From positions 124,001 to 188,000 of the forward strand of contig VYBN01000013.1 in the NCBI GenBank assembly GCA_009844425.1: 64,000 nt of DNA. The letters run 5' to 3'. Under the pieces are notes generated by a model. That model had not been told where the DNA came from and did no database searches. It worked only from the letters and a program-made list of their open reading frames with translations. Positions within the stretch are counted from its first letter, which is position 1, and each line of letters begins with the position of its first letter. Made by a program: the position numbers and the translations under genes. Positions 26,177-36,177 of this stretch are shown one piece after another. Origin of the DNA: Gammaproteobacteria bacterium (lineage in GTDB: Bacteria; Pseudomonadota; Gammaproteobacteria; Steroidobacterales; Foliamicaceae).

Positions 26177-26578
26177 CTAGTTCAGGAGGCGCTGCTTCAG
26201 AAAGACGGGCGTTAACGCGGCCCGCGGGGTCGCCCGAGGCGGTCCGATATTCCGAACCGTTTGCACGTGAATGGACACGGACGGGTGGCCCGCAATCGCA
26301 GGCGCCGGTTTGAATTCCGGCGGATGACTGGATGCAATGGCCTTGGCGGCCGCAGGTGCGGGGGCCGGCTCGTAGTCGCCGCAATCGGCGCACTGAGGGG
26401 ATTCCCCGTGCTGCATATCGCCATGCCGGATCCCGGAGGATTCGGAACAGGAAGGGTCGTCAGCGATCGTCTGACGCGCATGCCCGAGCAAGTCATCCAG
26501 ACAATGACAGGCCAGGGCCGGCTGTACAACCAACAGGGCGCCGGCCAGGGCAAGCAATATGCGTCGATGGGTCTTCAT
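26177..26578 (-). CDS. Small secreted Cys/His-containing protein at the head of the metal efflux operon
   Basis: This 133-residue protein begins MKTHRRILLALAGALLVVQPALA, a signal peptide. A short mature part holds a CHCLDDLLGH segment, HGDMQHG, and a CADCGD motif, followed by a Pro/Ala-rich stretch. It ends 79 bases before the efflux channel gene on the same strand. Small exported Cys/His proteins often precede copper exporters and may bind the metal or sense it. This is inference from context; it resembles the loosely conserved DUF2946-type proteins but I cannot place it firmly. Confidence 0.65.
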   Translation of the reverse strand: MKTHRRILLALAGALLVVQPALACHCLDDLLGHARQTIADDPSCSESSGIRHGDMQHGESPQCADCGDYEPAPAPAAAKAIASSHPPEFKPAPAIAGHPSVSIHVQTVRNIGPPRATPRAALTPVFLKQRLLN

Positions 26579-26640
26579 TTGTCCGCCGATTATACGATTG
26601 CGCGCCGAAACCCCTGAGGTGCAACGCGTTTTGGCGCGAT

Positions 26641-27894
26641 TCAGTGCCCCCGGGACTCGGCCCTGCCCCGCCCCAGGAGCAACAGCAGCGCCGGCCCCAG
26701 CACAAGCAGCGCCATCGCCGGCAACAGCACCAGAATATACGAACCCTGACGGTCGAAGGTGAGCCCGAATATCACGGGGCTGGTCGCGGTTATGAAAGCC
26801 TGACAGATCATGATCAGCGAGTACACGCGCCCGTAGGATGCAAGGTCGAATTCGCGCGCAATCATGTACGGCAGGGCGGCGAATTTCGCGCCCGCGGACA
26901 GGCCCACGCAAGCCGCCGCGCACACCACCGTCCACACGGGAAGCTCGGGCAGGGTGAGCAATCCGCAGGCAGCCGCCCCAATGGCCAGGGCAATAAAAGC
27001 CAGGCCCGGCGCCCACACGTAATCGATCAGATATCCGCCGCCCACTCTTCCCACCATGATGAACAGACCGATCAGGCCGAACAGCGCCGCGGCCTGCGGC
27101 CTCGCATAACCTGCGTCCTCGAGGATGGGGGCAAAACTGGCAATCATTCCCGAGAGACCGAACGTAGCAGCGCAGAATGCGACTGCCATGATCCAGAACG
27201 TACGGGACCGAACCGCCAGCCGGAATCCCGAGTCCGGCCTGGCCTGGCCCGGCCGGGCAGGTGTCCCTTTTTCCTCCGACGGGCGTTCGGCCGGATTGCG
27301 CGGAGCATCCTTCAAACCGAGGACCAGTACAGGAACCCCCACCAGGAGAATGAGCGCCGAGACTCCATAAAAGCCCGCGCGCCAGTTGAAGTACTCCATG
27401 AGGGTGGCGACATAGGGCGGCAGGAACAGGGCCGCCAGTCCGCTTCCCGAAAGCAATATGCCGAAGGCCATGCCCCTCTTGCGTTCGAACCATCCGGCTA
27501 CGTACCGCGTCAGCGCGATCGAGGAGGCGCCCATGCCAAGGACGGTTGCGATCGACCAGGAGGCGTAGAAGCGCAGCAGCCACTCGCTGCTCGTGCCGAT
27601 GAGTGCCATGCCCAGGCCATAGCCCACCGTGCCCCAGATCACCAGCGGCCGGGCGCCGTAGCGATCGCAAAGCCAGCCGACGAGCGGCGCCAGGCTCGCG
27701 GCGGTCATCGTGGAAACCGTAAAGCTCAGGGCCACCTCGGCGCGCGACCAGCCGAAGGCTTCCCCCAGGGGGATGGTAAGAACACCCACCAGGTAAACCG
27801 GCACGGTGCCGAAACTGAACACCTTGCCGACCAGGGCCGCGCCCAGCGGCCGCCAGCCGCGGCGAAACTCGCTCCAGGTACTGTCGGGGCTCAT
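26641..27894 (-). CDS. MFS transporter (tandem paralogue B)
   Basis: The 417-residue, 12-TM carrier has MFS motif A GWLCDRYGARPLVI and YVAGWFERKRGMAFGILLSGSG, the layout of monocarboxylate/oxalate-type (OFA/MCT-like) carriers. It is closely similar along its whole length to the next gene upstream (27947-29203), with the same opening KVFSFGTVPVYLVGVLTIPLGEAFGWSRAEV. Start is ATG 27894 (SPDSTWSEF); the longer frame above it is shadow of the paralogue. The two likely arose by tandem duplication. Substrate unknown, perhaps a carboxylate. Confidence 0.87.
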   Translation of the reverse strand: MSPDSTWSEFRRGWRPLGAALVGKVFSFGTVPVYLVGVLTIPLGEAFGWSRAEVALSFTVSTMTAASLAPLVGWLCDRYGARPLVIWGTVGYGLGMALIGTSSEWLLRFYASWSIATVLGMGASSIALTRYVAGWFERKRGMAFGILLSGSGLAALFLPPYVATLMEYFNWRAGFYGVSALILLVGVPVLVLGLKDAPRNPAERPSEEKGTPARPGQARPDSGFRLAVRSRTFWIMAVAFCAATFGLSGMIASFAPILEDAGYARPQAAALFGLIGLFIMVGRVGGGYLIDYVWAPGLAFIALAIGAAACGLLTLPELPVWTVVCAAACVGLSAGAKFAALPYMIAREFDLASYGRVYSLIMICQAFITATSPVIFGLTFDRQGSYILVLLPAMALLVLGPALLLLLGRGRAESRGH

Positions 27895-27946
27895 CGTCAC
27901 GACATAAGCGGTCGGGAGCCTTCGCCGTGCAGGGTCCTGGCTTTTG

Positions 27947-29203
27947 TCAGTGCCCCGCGACGGGTCCGCGGCCTCTCTTAAGGAAGAGAAGCAACGCGGG
28001 GCCCAGCACCAGCAGAACCATGGACAGCAGCAACAGCGAGTTGTAGCTGCCTGTCTGATCGAAGGCGTAGCCGAAGATCGGGGGGCTGATGGCGGTGATG
28101 ACCGCCACGCCCACGACCAGCAGTGAATACACGCGGCCGTAGGACTCGAGACCGAACTCGCGGGCAGCCAGATAGGACAGCGCGTCCCACTCGGCGCCTG
28201 CCGCCAGGCCCAGGCAGAAGGCGGCGACAACCACAAGCCACACCGGAAGCGCCGGCAGTATCAGCAGGCCGCAGGTGATCGCGCCGCAGGCCAGCGCCAC
28301 GAAGGTCAGCCCGGGTGCCCAGAGCTTGTCCAGCAGATAGCCCACGCCCAGCCTTCCCACCATCACGAACAGGCCGATCAGGCCGGTAAGCGCGCCGGCC
28401 TGTCCGGCCCCGTACCCGACGTCCCGGAGGATCGGATTGAAGCTGGAAATCAGCCCCGCAATGCCGAAAGTGGCGGCGCAGAATGCGATCGACATCAGCC
28501 AGAAGGCCCGGCTTTCGAAGGCCAGGCGAAAGCCGCTGGCCCGCCGGACGGCCGCACCTCCACTGGAGGCGTCGTCATCCCCGGAAGCGCTGGCTGGCGC
28601 CGGCTTTTTCGGAGCGTCCTTCATTCCCGCCACCACCACCGGAACGCCGATCAGCAGGATCGCTGCCGACAAACCCAAGTAGCCCGCCCGCCAGTCGAAG
28701 TTCTCGATCAGGGAGGCCACGAACGGGGGCGCCGCGAAAGCGGTAAGGCCGCTGCCCATCAGCATGATTCCGAGCGCCAGGCCGCGCTTGCGCTCGAACC
28801 AGCCCGCCACGAACCGGGTCAGCGCGATCGCCGATGCGCCTACGCCGAGCATCGTCGCCAGCGACCAGGAGGCGTAGTAGCGCAGCAGCCAGTCGCTGCT
28901 GGTCGCGATAATCGCCATGCCGAGACCGTAGCCCACCGTGCCCGCGATCACCAGCGGACGGGAACCGAACCGGTCGCAGAGCCAGCCTACGAGCGGCGAC
29001 AGGCTGGCCGAGGTGAAGGTGGCGACGGTGAAACTGAAGGTCACCTCGGCGCGCGACCAGCCGAAGGCCTCGCCCAGCGGAACCGTGAAAACGCCCACCA
29101 CGTAGATCGGAATGGTCCCGAAGCTGAAGGCCTTGCCGATGACGGCGGAAGCCAGCGGCTTCCAGCCAACGCGGAACTCATTCCAGGGACTGACCGAGTT
29201 CAT
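27947..29203 (-). CDS. MFS transporter (tandem paralogue A)
   Basis: This 418-residue 12-TM carrier is the close homologue of the protein at 26641, sharing GEAFGWSRAEV, PLVGWLCDRFGSRPLVI and RFVAGWFERKRGLALGIMLMGSG. It differs mostly in the central loop (a Ser/Asp/Ala-rich insert near residue 210). I took ATG 29203 (MNSVSPWNEF) over an upstream start at 29239 because the paralogue begins at the matching place. Fifty-two bases separate the two genes, so they may share a transcript. It is divergent from the GPH carrier at 29330. Confidence 0.87.
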   Translation of the reverse strand: MNSVSPWNEFRVGWKPLASAVIGKAFSFGTIPIYVVGVFTVPLGEAFGWSRAEVTFSFTVATFTSASLSPLVGWLCDRFGSRPLVIAGTVGYGLGMAIIATSSDWLLRYYASWSLATMLGVGASAIALTRFVAGWFERKRGLALGIMLMGSGLTAFAAPPFVASLIENFDWRAGYLGLSAAILLIGVPVVVAGMKDAPKKPAPASASGDDDASSGGAAVRRASGFRLAFESRAFWLMSIAFCAATFGIAGLISSFNPILRDVGYGAGQAGALTGLIGLFVMVGRLGVGYLLDKLWAPGLTFVALACGAITCGLLILPALPVWLVVVAAFCLGLAAGAEWDALSYLAAREFGLESYGRVYSLLVVGVAVITAISPPIFGYAFDQTGSYNSLLLLSMVLLVLGPALLLFLKRGRGPVAGH

Positions 29204-29329
29204 TGGCGCAACATACGCCCATATCCCCGGCGAAATCAAGCTTGCGGAGTTCCGTTGCTTTGGAGGGGGACTTTCCTGCCCCGTAGAATACGGCCCCTAT
29301 GCCCTGGCTTTCGCCAAATTAGTCGCGTC

Positions 29330-30703
29330 TTGAATCCGCCCTCCGCCACTCCGCCACCTGTCCCCTTCGCCCAGCGGCTGACCTGGGGCGCGGGTTCGCT
29401 GGCCACCATCAGCTACCTGAACGTTTTCACGGCGCTGGCGCTCTATTACCTGACGCTGGTGCTGAAGATGGACCCGGCGCTGGCGGGCCTGCTGATTACG
29501 CTGGCGCGGCTGATCGACGCGTTCAGCGACCCGCTGATGGGCTGGGTCACGGACCATACGCACACGCCCATGGGCCGGCGGCGCCCCTACCTGCTGCTGG
29601 GCGCCGTGATTTGCGGCGCCTCGCTGCCGGCGGTGTTTTCGATGCACTCCCTGTTCGAGGGCATGCCGCCCGCCTGGGGCGCCGTGATGATCGTGCTGGT
29701 CTTCTATTCGCTGGGCTTCACCATCTTCAACGTGCCCTACCTGACGATTCCGGTCGAGATGACCCGGAATCGAATCCAGCGCCTCAGCCTCATGAGCTAC
29801 CGCTCGGCATTCATGATGGTGGGGGCGATGCTGGGGGCCGCCGGCGCCCCGGCGCTGGTGGAGGTGCTGGGCGGCGACACCGATCCCGGCGCCTACCAGA
29901 CCATGGGGCTGATGTTCGGCGCCCTGGTCATCGTTTTCATGCTGATTCCCTTTTTCGGCACCCGGGGCGCGTATGCGGCGCCGCTGGAGCAGCAGCCCAG
30001 CCTTTCCCTGTGGCAGCAGGTGCGAACGGTGGCTGCAAACCGCCCATTCGTTCTGCTGATCGGAGCCAAGTGCACGCAGTTCGTCGCGCTGGCCGTGACC
30101 GGCGGCACCTCGGTGTTCATGTTCACGGTGGTCCTCAAACAACCCTTCACGCTGCTTCCCTGGCTCGCGCTCGCCAGCACCTTCACGATCCTGGCCGGCA
30201 TTCCCTTCTGGAAATGGTGCGGGCGGTTCATGACGAAAAGGCGCGGCGTCCTGATCGGCGCCGCCGGCGAAGCCCTGGCCAGCCTGACCTGGCTGCTCGC
30301 AAGCCCGGACTGGACCCGCGAAACGTTGATCCTGTTCCTGGTGGCGCGGGGCATCGTCGGCGGTTTCTTCGGGTCGGCGATCCTCCTGTATTCGCAGGCC
30401 ATGTGGCTGGATACCATCGACTACGACCAGGAGCGCACCGGCCTGAGGCGGGAAGGCCTCTACACCTCGGTTTACGTGTTCGTCGAAAGGCTGGGTTATT
30501 CGGCCGGCCCCTTGCTGGTGGGCCTGTTCCTCGGCGCCTCCGGATTCAACCCCGACCTCGCCCCGGAGAACCAGCCGGCCAGCGCCGTGACGGCCGTACT
30601 GATCTGCATGGTGGCCATACCCACGATCGCCCAGCTCGGCATGCTGTTCTTTGTATGGCTGTACCGCCTTCCCGAAATCATTGATGGAAAAACAAAAATC
30701 TAA
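29330..30703 (+). CDS. GPH-family (glycoside-pentoside-hexuronide) symporter
   Basis: The 457-residue carrier shows the GPH hallmarks: [29 protein letters not shown] after TM2, [19 protein letters not shown], and [25 protein letters not shown] near TM9. Members move sugars or other small molecules with cations, but many marine ones have no known substrate. The start is uncertain: TTG 29330 fits the first transmembrane segment and no in-frame ATG lies nearby except one (29255) that gives an unlikely leader. A paralogue lies at 48158. Its stop is 1 base before the chosen start of acnA. Confidence 0.85.
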   Translation: MNPPSATPPPVPFAQRLTWGAGSLATISYLNVFTALALYYLTLVLKMDPALAGLLITLARLIDAFSDPLMGWVTDHTHTPMGRRRPYLLLGAVICGASLPAVFSMHSLFEGMPPAWGAVMIVLVFYSLGFTIFNVPYLTIPVEMTRNRIQRLSLMSYRSAFMMVGAMLGAAGAPALVEVLGGDTDPGAYQTMGLMFGALVIVFMLIPFFGTRGAYAAPLEQQPSLSLWQQVRTVAANRPFVLLIGAKCTQFVALAVTGGTSVFMFTVVLKQPFTLLPWLALASTFTILAGIPFWKWCGRFMTKRRGVLIGAAGEALASLTWLLASPDWTRETLILFLVARGIVGGFFGSAILLYSQAMWLDTIDYDQERTGLRREGLYTSVYVFVERLGYSAGPLLVGLFLGASGFNPDLAPENQPASAVTAVLICMVAIPTIAQLGMLFFVWLYRLPEIIDGKTKI

Positions 30704-30704
30704 G

Positions 30705-33305
30705 ATGAGATCCAAGTTCATTAATCGTCTCAGGCTCGACGGCCTGACTTACCGTTATCACGACATCACCGCGCTCGGTGCGGACGAGGTGGCGAAGCTT
30801 CCCTACTGCCGCAAGATCCTGCTGGAGAACCTGCTTCGCAACGCGGACACGGACGCTGCCGCCCCGGGTCTTCTGGCGTCCCTGAACGGCGAGAGCGAAC
30901 TGGAGTTCACTCCCGCCCGCGTCATCCTGCAGGACTTCACGGGCGTGCCGGCGGTGGTGGACCTGGCCGCCATGCGCGACGCCATGCGGGCGTTGGGCGG
31001 AGACCCGGAGGCGATCAACCCGCTGGCGCCGGCCGAACTGGTTGTGGACCACTCGGTCCAGGTGGACCACTATGCGAGCCCCGACGCACTGACGCGCAAC
31101 AACGAGCTGGAGTTCGAACGCAATCGCGAGCGCTATGCCTTCCTGCACTGGGGCCAGCAGGCCTTCCGCGAACTGAAGGTCGTTCCGCCCAACACCGGCA
31201 TCGTCCACCAGGTCAACCTGGAACGGCTGGCGCGAGTGGTTTTCAGGGCCGAACAGGACGGAGATACACGGGTTTACCCGGACACGCTCGTGGGGACGGA
31301 CTCGCACACAACCATGGTCAACGGACTCGGCGTGCTGGGCTGGGGCGTTGGCGGGATCGAGGCGGAGGCGGCACTGCTCGGCCAGCCCATCACCATGCTT
31401 CCCCCGCCGGTACTGGGGGTGCGCCTGCACGGCAGCCTGCGCCCCGCCGCCACGGCCACGGACCTTGTACTGACCGTGACCGAGGCGCTTCGCGAGAAGG
31501 GTGTGGTGGGCTGGTTCGTGGAATTCTTCGGCGAGGGTCTGAACGGCCTTCCGCTGGCGGATCGGGCGACCTTGGCCAACATGTCCCCGGAATTCGGAAG
31601 TACTTGTGCCATTTTTCCTATAGATGGCGAAACAATACGCTATCTTGAGCTGACCGGACGCGACCAGCAGCATGTGGCACTGGTGGAAGCCTACGCCCGC
31701 GCGCAGGGCCTGTGGCGTGACGGCGGCAGCCCCGAACCGGAGTTCGACGACACGCTGGATATCGACCTGGATGCCGTCGTTCCATCCATCGCCGGCCCCC
31801 GGCGTCCGCAGGACCGGATTCCGATCACGCAGAGCAAGCCGGCATTCGCTACGGCGCTGAAGGAGCGCGGCCAAACTGCCGTTCCGTTCTCGGGAGACAA
31901 GCCCGGGGACGGCGCGGTGCTGATCGCGGCGATTACCAGCTGCACCAACACTTCAAACCCCTCGGTGATGATGGCCGCGGGAATGCTGGCGCGGGCCGCA
32001 CGCGAGCGCGGACTGCGGCCGCCCGACTGGGTCAAGACCAGCCTGGCCCCCGGTTCCAGGGTAGTCACGCGTTACCTGGAGTCGGCCGGCCTTCTGGACG
32101 ACCTGTCGGCGCTCGGCTTCGAGATCGTGGGCTATGGATGCACGACCTGCATCGGCAATTCGGGCCCCTTGCGCGAGGACATCGCCCGACATGTCGAGGA
32201 GTCCGGGCTGGGCGGCTGCGGCGTACTGTCGGGCAACCGCAACTTCGAGGGTCGGATTCATCCTCAGGTGTATTTCAACTACCTGGCCTCCCCTCCCCTG
32301 GTCATGGCATGGGCGCTCGCCGGGCGCATGGACGTGGACATCGAGAACGACCCGCTGGGTGAGGATTCGGAGGGTAATTCCGTCTATCTGCGCGATATCT
32401 GGCCGGACGCCGCCGAAGTGCAGGCGGAAGTGGCGCGGCACGTGCGCGCGGCGCAGTTCGAGGAGGGTTATGCCGGCGTTTTCGACGGCGACGAACGCTG
32501 GAACGCGCTGGACAGTCCGGCCGCCAGCCGGTATCCCTGGGACGAGGACTCGACCTATGTACGCCGCCCGCCGTTCTTCGACGGCATGTCGGCCGAGCCT
32601 GGAGAACCGCGGGGCGTGACCGCCGCACGGGTCCTGGCGCTGCTCGGCGACTCGGTCACCACCGACCATATCTCGCCTGCCGGGGCGATCCCGGCCCGTT
32701 CTCCCGCCGGTCAGTGGCTGAGCGATCAGGGCGTGGCGCCGCGCGAATTCAACTCGTACGGCTCTCGGCGCGGCAACCACGAAGTCATGCTGCGCGGCAC
32801 CTTCGCGAACATCCGGCTGCGCAATCGCCTGGCGGGCGGCGTGGATGGCGGATGGACGCGCCTGCAGCCCGACGGCGAAGTGATGAGCATCTACGACGCC
32901 GCCATGCGCTACCGCGAGCAGGAAACGCCGCTGGTGGTGCTGGCCGGCAAGGAATACGGTGCGGGCTCCTCGCGCGACTGGGCGGCCAAGGGTACGGCGC
33001 TGCTGGGCGTGCGCGCGGTGATCGCGGCCAGCTTTGAGCGGATCCATCGCTCCAACCTGGTGGGCATGGGCGTGCATCCGCTGGAATTTCCCGAGGGAAC
33101 GGATGCCGCAGGCCTGGAGCTGGACGGCAGCGAGACCTATGACATCTCCGCTCCGAACGGAGCGGACGTGACGGTGCGCGCCACCCGCGCCGACGGCTCC
33201 ACGGTCGAGTTCATGGCGCGCTCGCGAATCGACACGCCCAAGGAGCACGAATATTTCCGGCATGGAGGCATCCTTCCCTACGTGTTGCGCCGCCTGGCGG
33301 CCTGA
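30705..33305 (+). CDS. acnA: Aconitate hydratase A
   Basis: The 866-residue enzyme isomerises citrate and isocitrate through a 4Fe-4S cluster. The cluster cysteines appear in [13 protein letters not shown] and [13 protein letters not shown]. Also seen are [38 protein letters not shown] and the swivelling domain [15 protein letters not shown] and [13 protein letters not shown]. It is the AcnA/IRP-type arrangement. ATG 30705 directly follows the carrier's stop; an in-frame ATG at 30684 would add seven residues and overlap it. A short stretch near 31605-31655 uses AT-rich codons unlike the rest of the gene. Confidence 0.95.
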   Translation: MRSKFINRLRLDGLTYRYHDITALGADEVAKLPYCRKILLENLLRNADTDAAAPGLLASLNGESELEFTPARVILQDFTGVPAVVDLAAMRDAMRALGGDPEAINPLAPAELVVDHSVQVDHYASPDALTRNNELEFERNRERYAFLHWGQQAFRELKVVPPNTGIVHQVNLERLARVVFRAEQDGDTRVYPDTLVGTDSHTTMVNGLGVLGWGVGGIEAEAALLGQPITMLPPPVLGVRLHGSLRPAATATDLVLTVTEALREKGVVGWFVEFFGEGLNGLPLADRATLANMSPEFGSTCAIFPIDGETIRYLELTGRDQQHVALVEAYARAQGLWRDGGSPEPEFDDTLDIDLDAVVPSIAGPRRPQDRIPITQSKPAFATALKERGQTAVPFSGDKPGDGAVLIAAITSCTNTSNPSVMMAAGMLARAARERGLRPPDWVKTSLAPGSRVVTRYLESAGLLDDLSALGFEIVGYGCTTCIGNSGPLREDIARHVEESGLGGCGVLSGNRNFEGRIHPQVYFNYLASPPLVMAWALAGRMDVDIENDPLGEDSEGNSVYLRDIWPDAAEVQAEVARHVRAAQFEEGYAGVFDGDERWNALDSPAASRYPWDEDSTYVRRPPFFDGMSAEPGEPRGVTAARVLALLGDSVTTDHISPAGAIPARSPAGQWLSDQGVAPREFNSYGSRRGNHEVMLRGTFANIRLRNRLAGGVDGGWTRLQPDGEVMSIYDAAMRYREQETPLVVLAGKEYGAGSSRDWAAKGTALLGVRAVIAASFERIHRSNLVGMGVHPLEFPEGTDAAGLELDGSETYDISAPNGADVTVRATRADGSTVEFMARSRIDTPKEHEYFRHGGILPYVLRRLAA

Positions 33306-33314
33306 GCCTCACGC

Positions 33315-34205
33315 ATGACGGGCCCACCCATTCTTGCGGTGAGGGAACTGGTCAAGAACTATGGCCAGGTACGGGCCGTGCGGGGCATTTCCTTCGACGT
33401 GCCGCGCAACTGTTGTTTCGGCCTGCTCGGGCCCAACGGCGCCGGCAAGACCACTACCGTGGAGATCATCGAAGGCGTAACGCCCGCCACGTCGGGCGAG
33501 GTGCTGTACGAGGGCGAGAAAGCCGGAGCCGCATTTCGGCAGGATTCCGGAGTGCAGTTCCAGACGGCCGCGCTTCAGGACTTCATCACCGTGCGCGAGA
33601 CGCTGGAAATGTTCCACCGCCTGTACCGGCGCCGGGCCGACATCGACCAGGTGATCGCCGACTGCGCGCTGGAAAAGCTCCAGAAGCGCGACAACCGCAA
33701 GCTGTCGGGCGGGCAGCGCCAGCGCCTGCTGCTGGCGATCGCGATGGTGAACGATCCGAAGATTCTCTTCCTGGACGAGCCGACTACCGGCATGGACCCG
33801 CAGGCGCGGCGCAATTTCTGGGAGCTGGTCGAGCGGATCCGCGCCCGCAAAAAGACCATCGTGCTGACCACGCATTACATGGAAGAGGCCCAGGCGCTGT
33901 GCGACGAGATCGTGATCATGAACGAGGGCGTGATCGTCACGCAGGGCGCGCCGGACACGCTCCTGAAGGCGCACTACAAGGAAATCATCCTGGAGCTGCC
34001 CGAAGCCGACCTTGAGAAGCTGCCGGAGGAGTTTCCCTTTCACACCTACCGGCGCAACGGGCTGGTGGAAATACACACCGATGACGCCAACGAAGCCATC
34101 ACCCGCCTGAGCCGCGCCGGAGCGCCGCTCGGCCGCCTGAACATTCGTCCCTTCCGCCTGGAGGACCTGTTCCTGGACCTCACGGGCAAGGAGCTCAGAT
34201 CATGA
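33315..34205 (+). CDS. ABC transporter ATP-binding protein (ABC-2 type exporter)
   Basis: The 296-residue ATPase has Walker A GPNGAGKTTT, Q-loop VQFQTAALQDF, signature LSGGQRQRL, Walker B ILFLDEPTTGMDP and the switch His in VLTTHYMEEAQ. The C-terminal extension (ILELPEADLEKLPEEF...) is typical of NatA/drug exporter ATPases. It overlaps the permease gene by 4 bases (ATGA), so the two form an exporter for an unknown lipid, drug or ion. Confidence 0.92.
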   Translation: MTGPPILAVRELVKNYGQVRAVRGISFDVPRNCCFGLLGPNGAGKTTTVEIIEGVTPATSGEVLYEGEKAGAAFRQDSGVQFQTAALQDFITVRETLEMFHRLYRRRADIDQVIADCALEKLQKRDNRKLSGGQRQRLLLAIAMVNDPKILFLDEPTTGMDPQARRNFWELVERIRARKKTIVLTTHYMEEAQALCDEIVIMNEGVIVTQGAPDTLLKAHYKEIILELPEADLEKLPEEFPFHTYRRNGLVEIHTDDANEAITRLSRAGAPLGRLNIRPFRLEDLFLDLTGKELRS

Positions 34206-35215
34206 TCCAACGAATCCTCGCAATTCTGCACGCGCGCAATCTCGAATTCCTGCGCGACAAGGCGACGCTCGGCTGGAACGTGGCGATGCCGCTGCTGCTC
34301 GTGGCGGGCATGGCCGCGATCTTTTCCGGCGGCGACCGCGCCTCGTACAAGGTGGCGCTGATGCAGGCCGAACAGGAGATCAACACGGCCGCGCACCCCT
34401 ACCTCCAGACCCGCTATTTCGACTTCATCGCCATGGATCAGGAGGAAGCGATCGAACGGGTCGCCAACCATCAGCTCGACCTGGCCCTGGACCTGCATGC
34501 CGGAACCTACTGGATCAACCCGGAATCGCCGGGCGGATACTTCGCCGAGCGCCTGCTTGAGGCCTCGTCGGAGGAAGGCGCGTGGCAGCGGCAGCCGGCC
34601 AGCGGCGATCCGATCACATACGTGGACTGGCTGATTCCGGGCATCCTCGGCATGAACATCATGTTCAGTTGCCTGTTCGGAGTCGGCTACGTGGTCGTGC
34701 GGTATCGCAAGAACGGCTTTTTGAAACGCCTTAAGGCCACCCCGCTGCGGCCGGTGGAGTTCATGTCCGCGCAGATTCTTTCGCGCCTGTTGCTGGCGAT
34801 CTTCGTCACCCTGCTGCTCTACGCAGCGACCCGGCTGCTGCTGGACGTCCGCATGGAGGGCAGCGGGCTGGCGCTGTTCCTGGTCGCGGTGCTGGCTTCG
34901 ATCAGCCTGGTCTCGATCGGCCTGGCCATGGCGGCGCGCGTGACCAGCGAGGAACTGGCGGGCGGGCTGCTCAACCTGGTGACCTGGCCGATGATGCTGC
35001 TTTCCGGCGTCTGGTTCTCGCTGGCGGGCGCGCCGCAGTGGGTGCAACAGCTGTCGAACATATTTCCGCTCACTCATGCGCTCACGGCCGCGCGCGAAAT
35101 CATGCTGTACGGGGCGGGATTTGCCGATGTACTGCCGCAGCTGTTGATCCTGACCGGCATAACGGCGGCCTTCCTGACGGTGGGCGCCACCATGTTCCGG
35201 TGGCGGGGGGCTTGA
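34202..35215 (+). CDS. ABC-2 type permease
   Basis: The 337-residue membrane protein has an N-terminal TM, a periplasmic domain of about 150 residues, then a cluster of five or six TM segments after VDWLIPGILGMNIMFSCLFGVGYV. The RYRKNGFLKRLKATPL loop is the contact helix region usual in ABC-2 permeases. It pairs with the ATPase upstream. A long hairpin repeat begins 6 bases after its stop. Confidence 0.88.
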   Translation: MIQRILAILHARNLEFLRDKATLGWNVAMPLLLVAGMAAIFSGGDRASYKVALMQAEQEINTAAHPYLQTRYFDFIAMDQEEAIERVANHQLDLALDLHAGTYWINPESPGGYFAERLLEASSEEGAWQRQPASGDPITYVDWLIPGILGMNIMFSCLFGVGYVVVRYRKNGFLKRLKATPLRPVEFMSAQILSRLLLAIFVTLLLYAATRLLLDVRMEGSGLALFLVAVLASISLVSIGLAMAARVTSEELAGGLLNLVTWPMMLLSGVWFSLAGAPQWVQQLSNIFPLTHALTAAREIMLYGAGFADVLPQLLILTGITAAFLTVGATMFRWRGA

Positions 35216-35220
35216 ATGGG

Positions 35221-35328
35221 CTTCTTTTCCTGTTCCCTGCCTCGTGGGAGACGCATGAACCCATCCATGGGGCTTGGCGGCGACTCCTGTCGCCGACACT
35301 CCCACGAGGCAGGGAACAGGAAAAGAAG
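35221..35328. repeat. Long intergenic hairpin, copy A (30-bp perfect arms)
   Basis: Arms 35221-35250 and 35299-35328 are exact inverted copies, beginning CTTCTTTTCCTG. The 48-base loop contains GGAGACGCATGAACCC ATCCATGGGGCT (written from the arm end) and a small inner stem GGCGAC/GTCGCC. The same loop sequence recurs, with few changes, in the hairpin at 59134 on the other strand, but the arms there are different. It fills most of the gap between the permease and TatD genes and could act as a transcription terminator in both directions. Confidence 0.85.
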
Positions 35329-35358
35329 CGTGCCGAGCCCTGAATTGGAGGGCTTGGC

Positions 35359-36177
35359 GTGGTGTTGATCGATATTGGCGCGAACTTGGCGGATGCGTCA
35401 TTTGATCAGGATCGGAATGACGTGATCCAACGGGCCGCGGCGGCGGGCGTACGGCACATGATCGTGACGGGGACGGGGCTCAACGAATCGGAGAGAGCGC
35501 TGGCGCTGGCGGAGCAGCATTCGGGGACCATGCGATGCACGGCGGGGATTCATCCTCATCTCGCCGCGCGGTGGACGGATTCGCCGGAGGAGGCGCGCGA
35601 ACGGCTCGGTGCGGTGCTTGGCAGCGAACTGGCGCTGGCGGCCGGCGAGTGCGGGCTGGACTACTTTCGCAACCTGTCGCCGCCGGATGCGCAGCGCGCG
35701 GCGTTCGCGGGGCAGCTCGAACTGGCGGCGGAGCACGGCAAGCCGGTGTTCCTGCACCAGCGCCACGCGCACGACGACTTCCTCGCCATTCTGAAGGAGC
35801 ACGAAGTCGAGCGGCTCGGCGGCGTGGCCCATTGTTTTACCGGCGGACCGGAGCAAGCGGAAAGCTACCTTGAGTTGGGGCTGTATATCGGCATTACCGG
35901 CTGGGTCCTGGACGAGCGCCGGAATCACGAGCTGCTCAAGGCGATTCCCCTGATTCCGCTCGACCGCGTGCTGCTGGAAACCGACAGTCCCTACCTGCTG
36001 CCCCGTCATCCCGATGTCAAGCCGCACCGGAAACGCCGCAACGAACCAGAGTTTCTCCCCTACGTCGCCCGGGCCCTGGCCAATAAAATGCGCGTGGACC
36101 CTGAAGAACTCGTCGGCGCCGCACACGAGAACACCCGCAAGCTGTTCGGATGGCCCGAAACGGAGGATGTCCAATGA
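35359..36177 (+). CDS. TatD-family metal-dependent deoxyribonuclease
   Basis: The 272-residue TIM-barrel protein has most of the expected metal ligands: TAGIHPH, GECGLDY, PVFLHQRHAHDDF, GVAHCFTG and LLETDSPYLLPR. The first motif is unusual: LIDIGANLAD replaces the common DSHCHLD, so the first HxH pair of TatD is absent (IGAN in its place). That is also seen in the TatD proper subfamily, which begins FDIGVNLT. Members are 3'-5' exonucleases or DNA-repair nucleases. The start is one of two GTG codons, and the gene overlaps the GST gene by 4 bases. Confidence 0.9.
   Translation: MVLIDIGANLADASFDQDRNDVIQRAAAAGVRHMIVTGTGLNESERALALAEQHSGTMRCTAGIHPHLAARWTDSPEEARERLGAVLGSELALAAGECGLDYFRNLSPPDAQRAAFAGQLELAAEHGKPVFLHQRHAHDDFLAILKEHEVERLGGVAHCFTGGPEQAESYLELGLYIGITGWVLDERRNHELLKAIPLIPLDRVLLETDSPYLLPRHPDVKPHRKRRNEPEFLPYVARALANKMRVDPEELVGAAHENTRKLFGWPETEDVQ

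Noticed and set aside
26579-27670. Long upstream part of the minus frame ending at 26177.
   Set aside because: It is the shadow of the MFS gene; the real gene starts at the signal-peptide ATG 26578.
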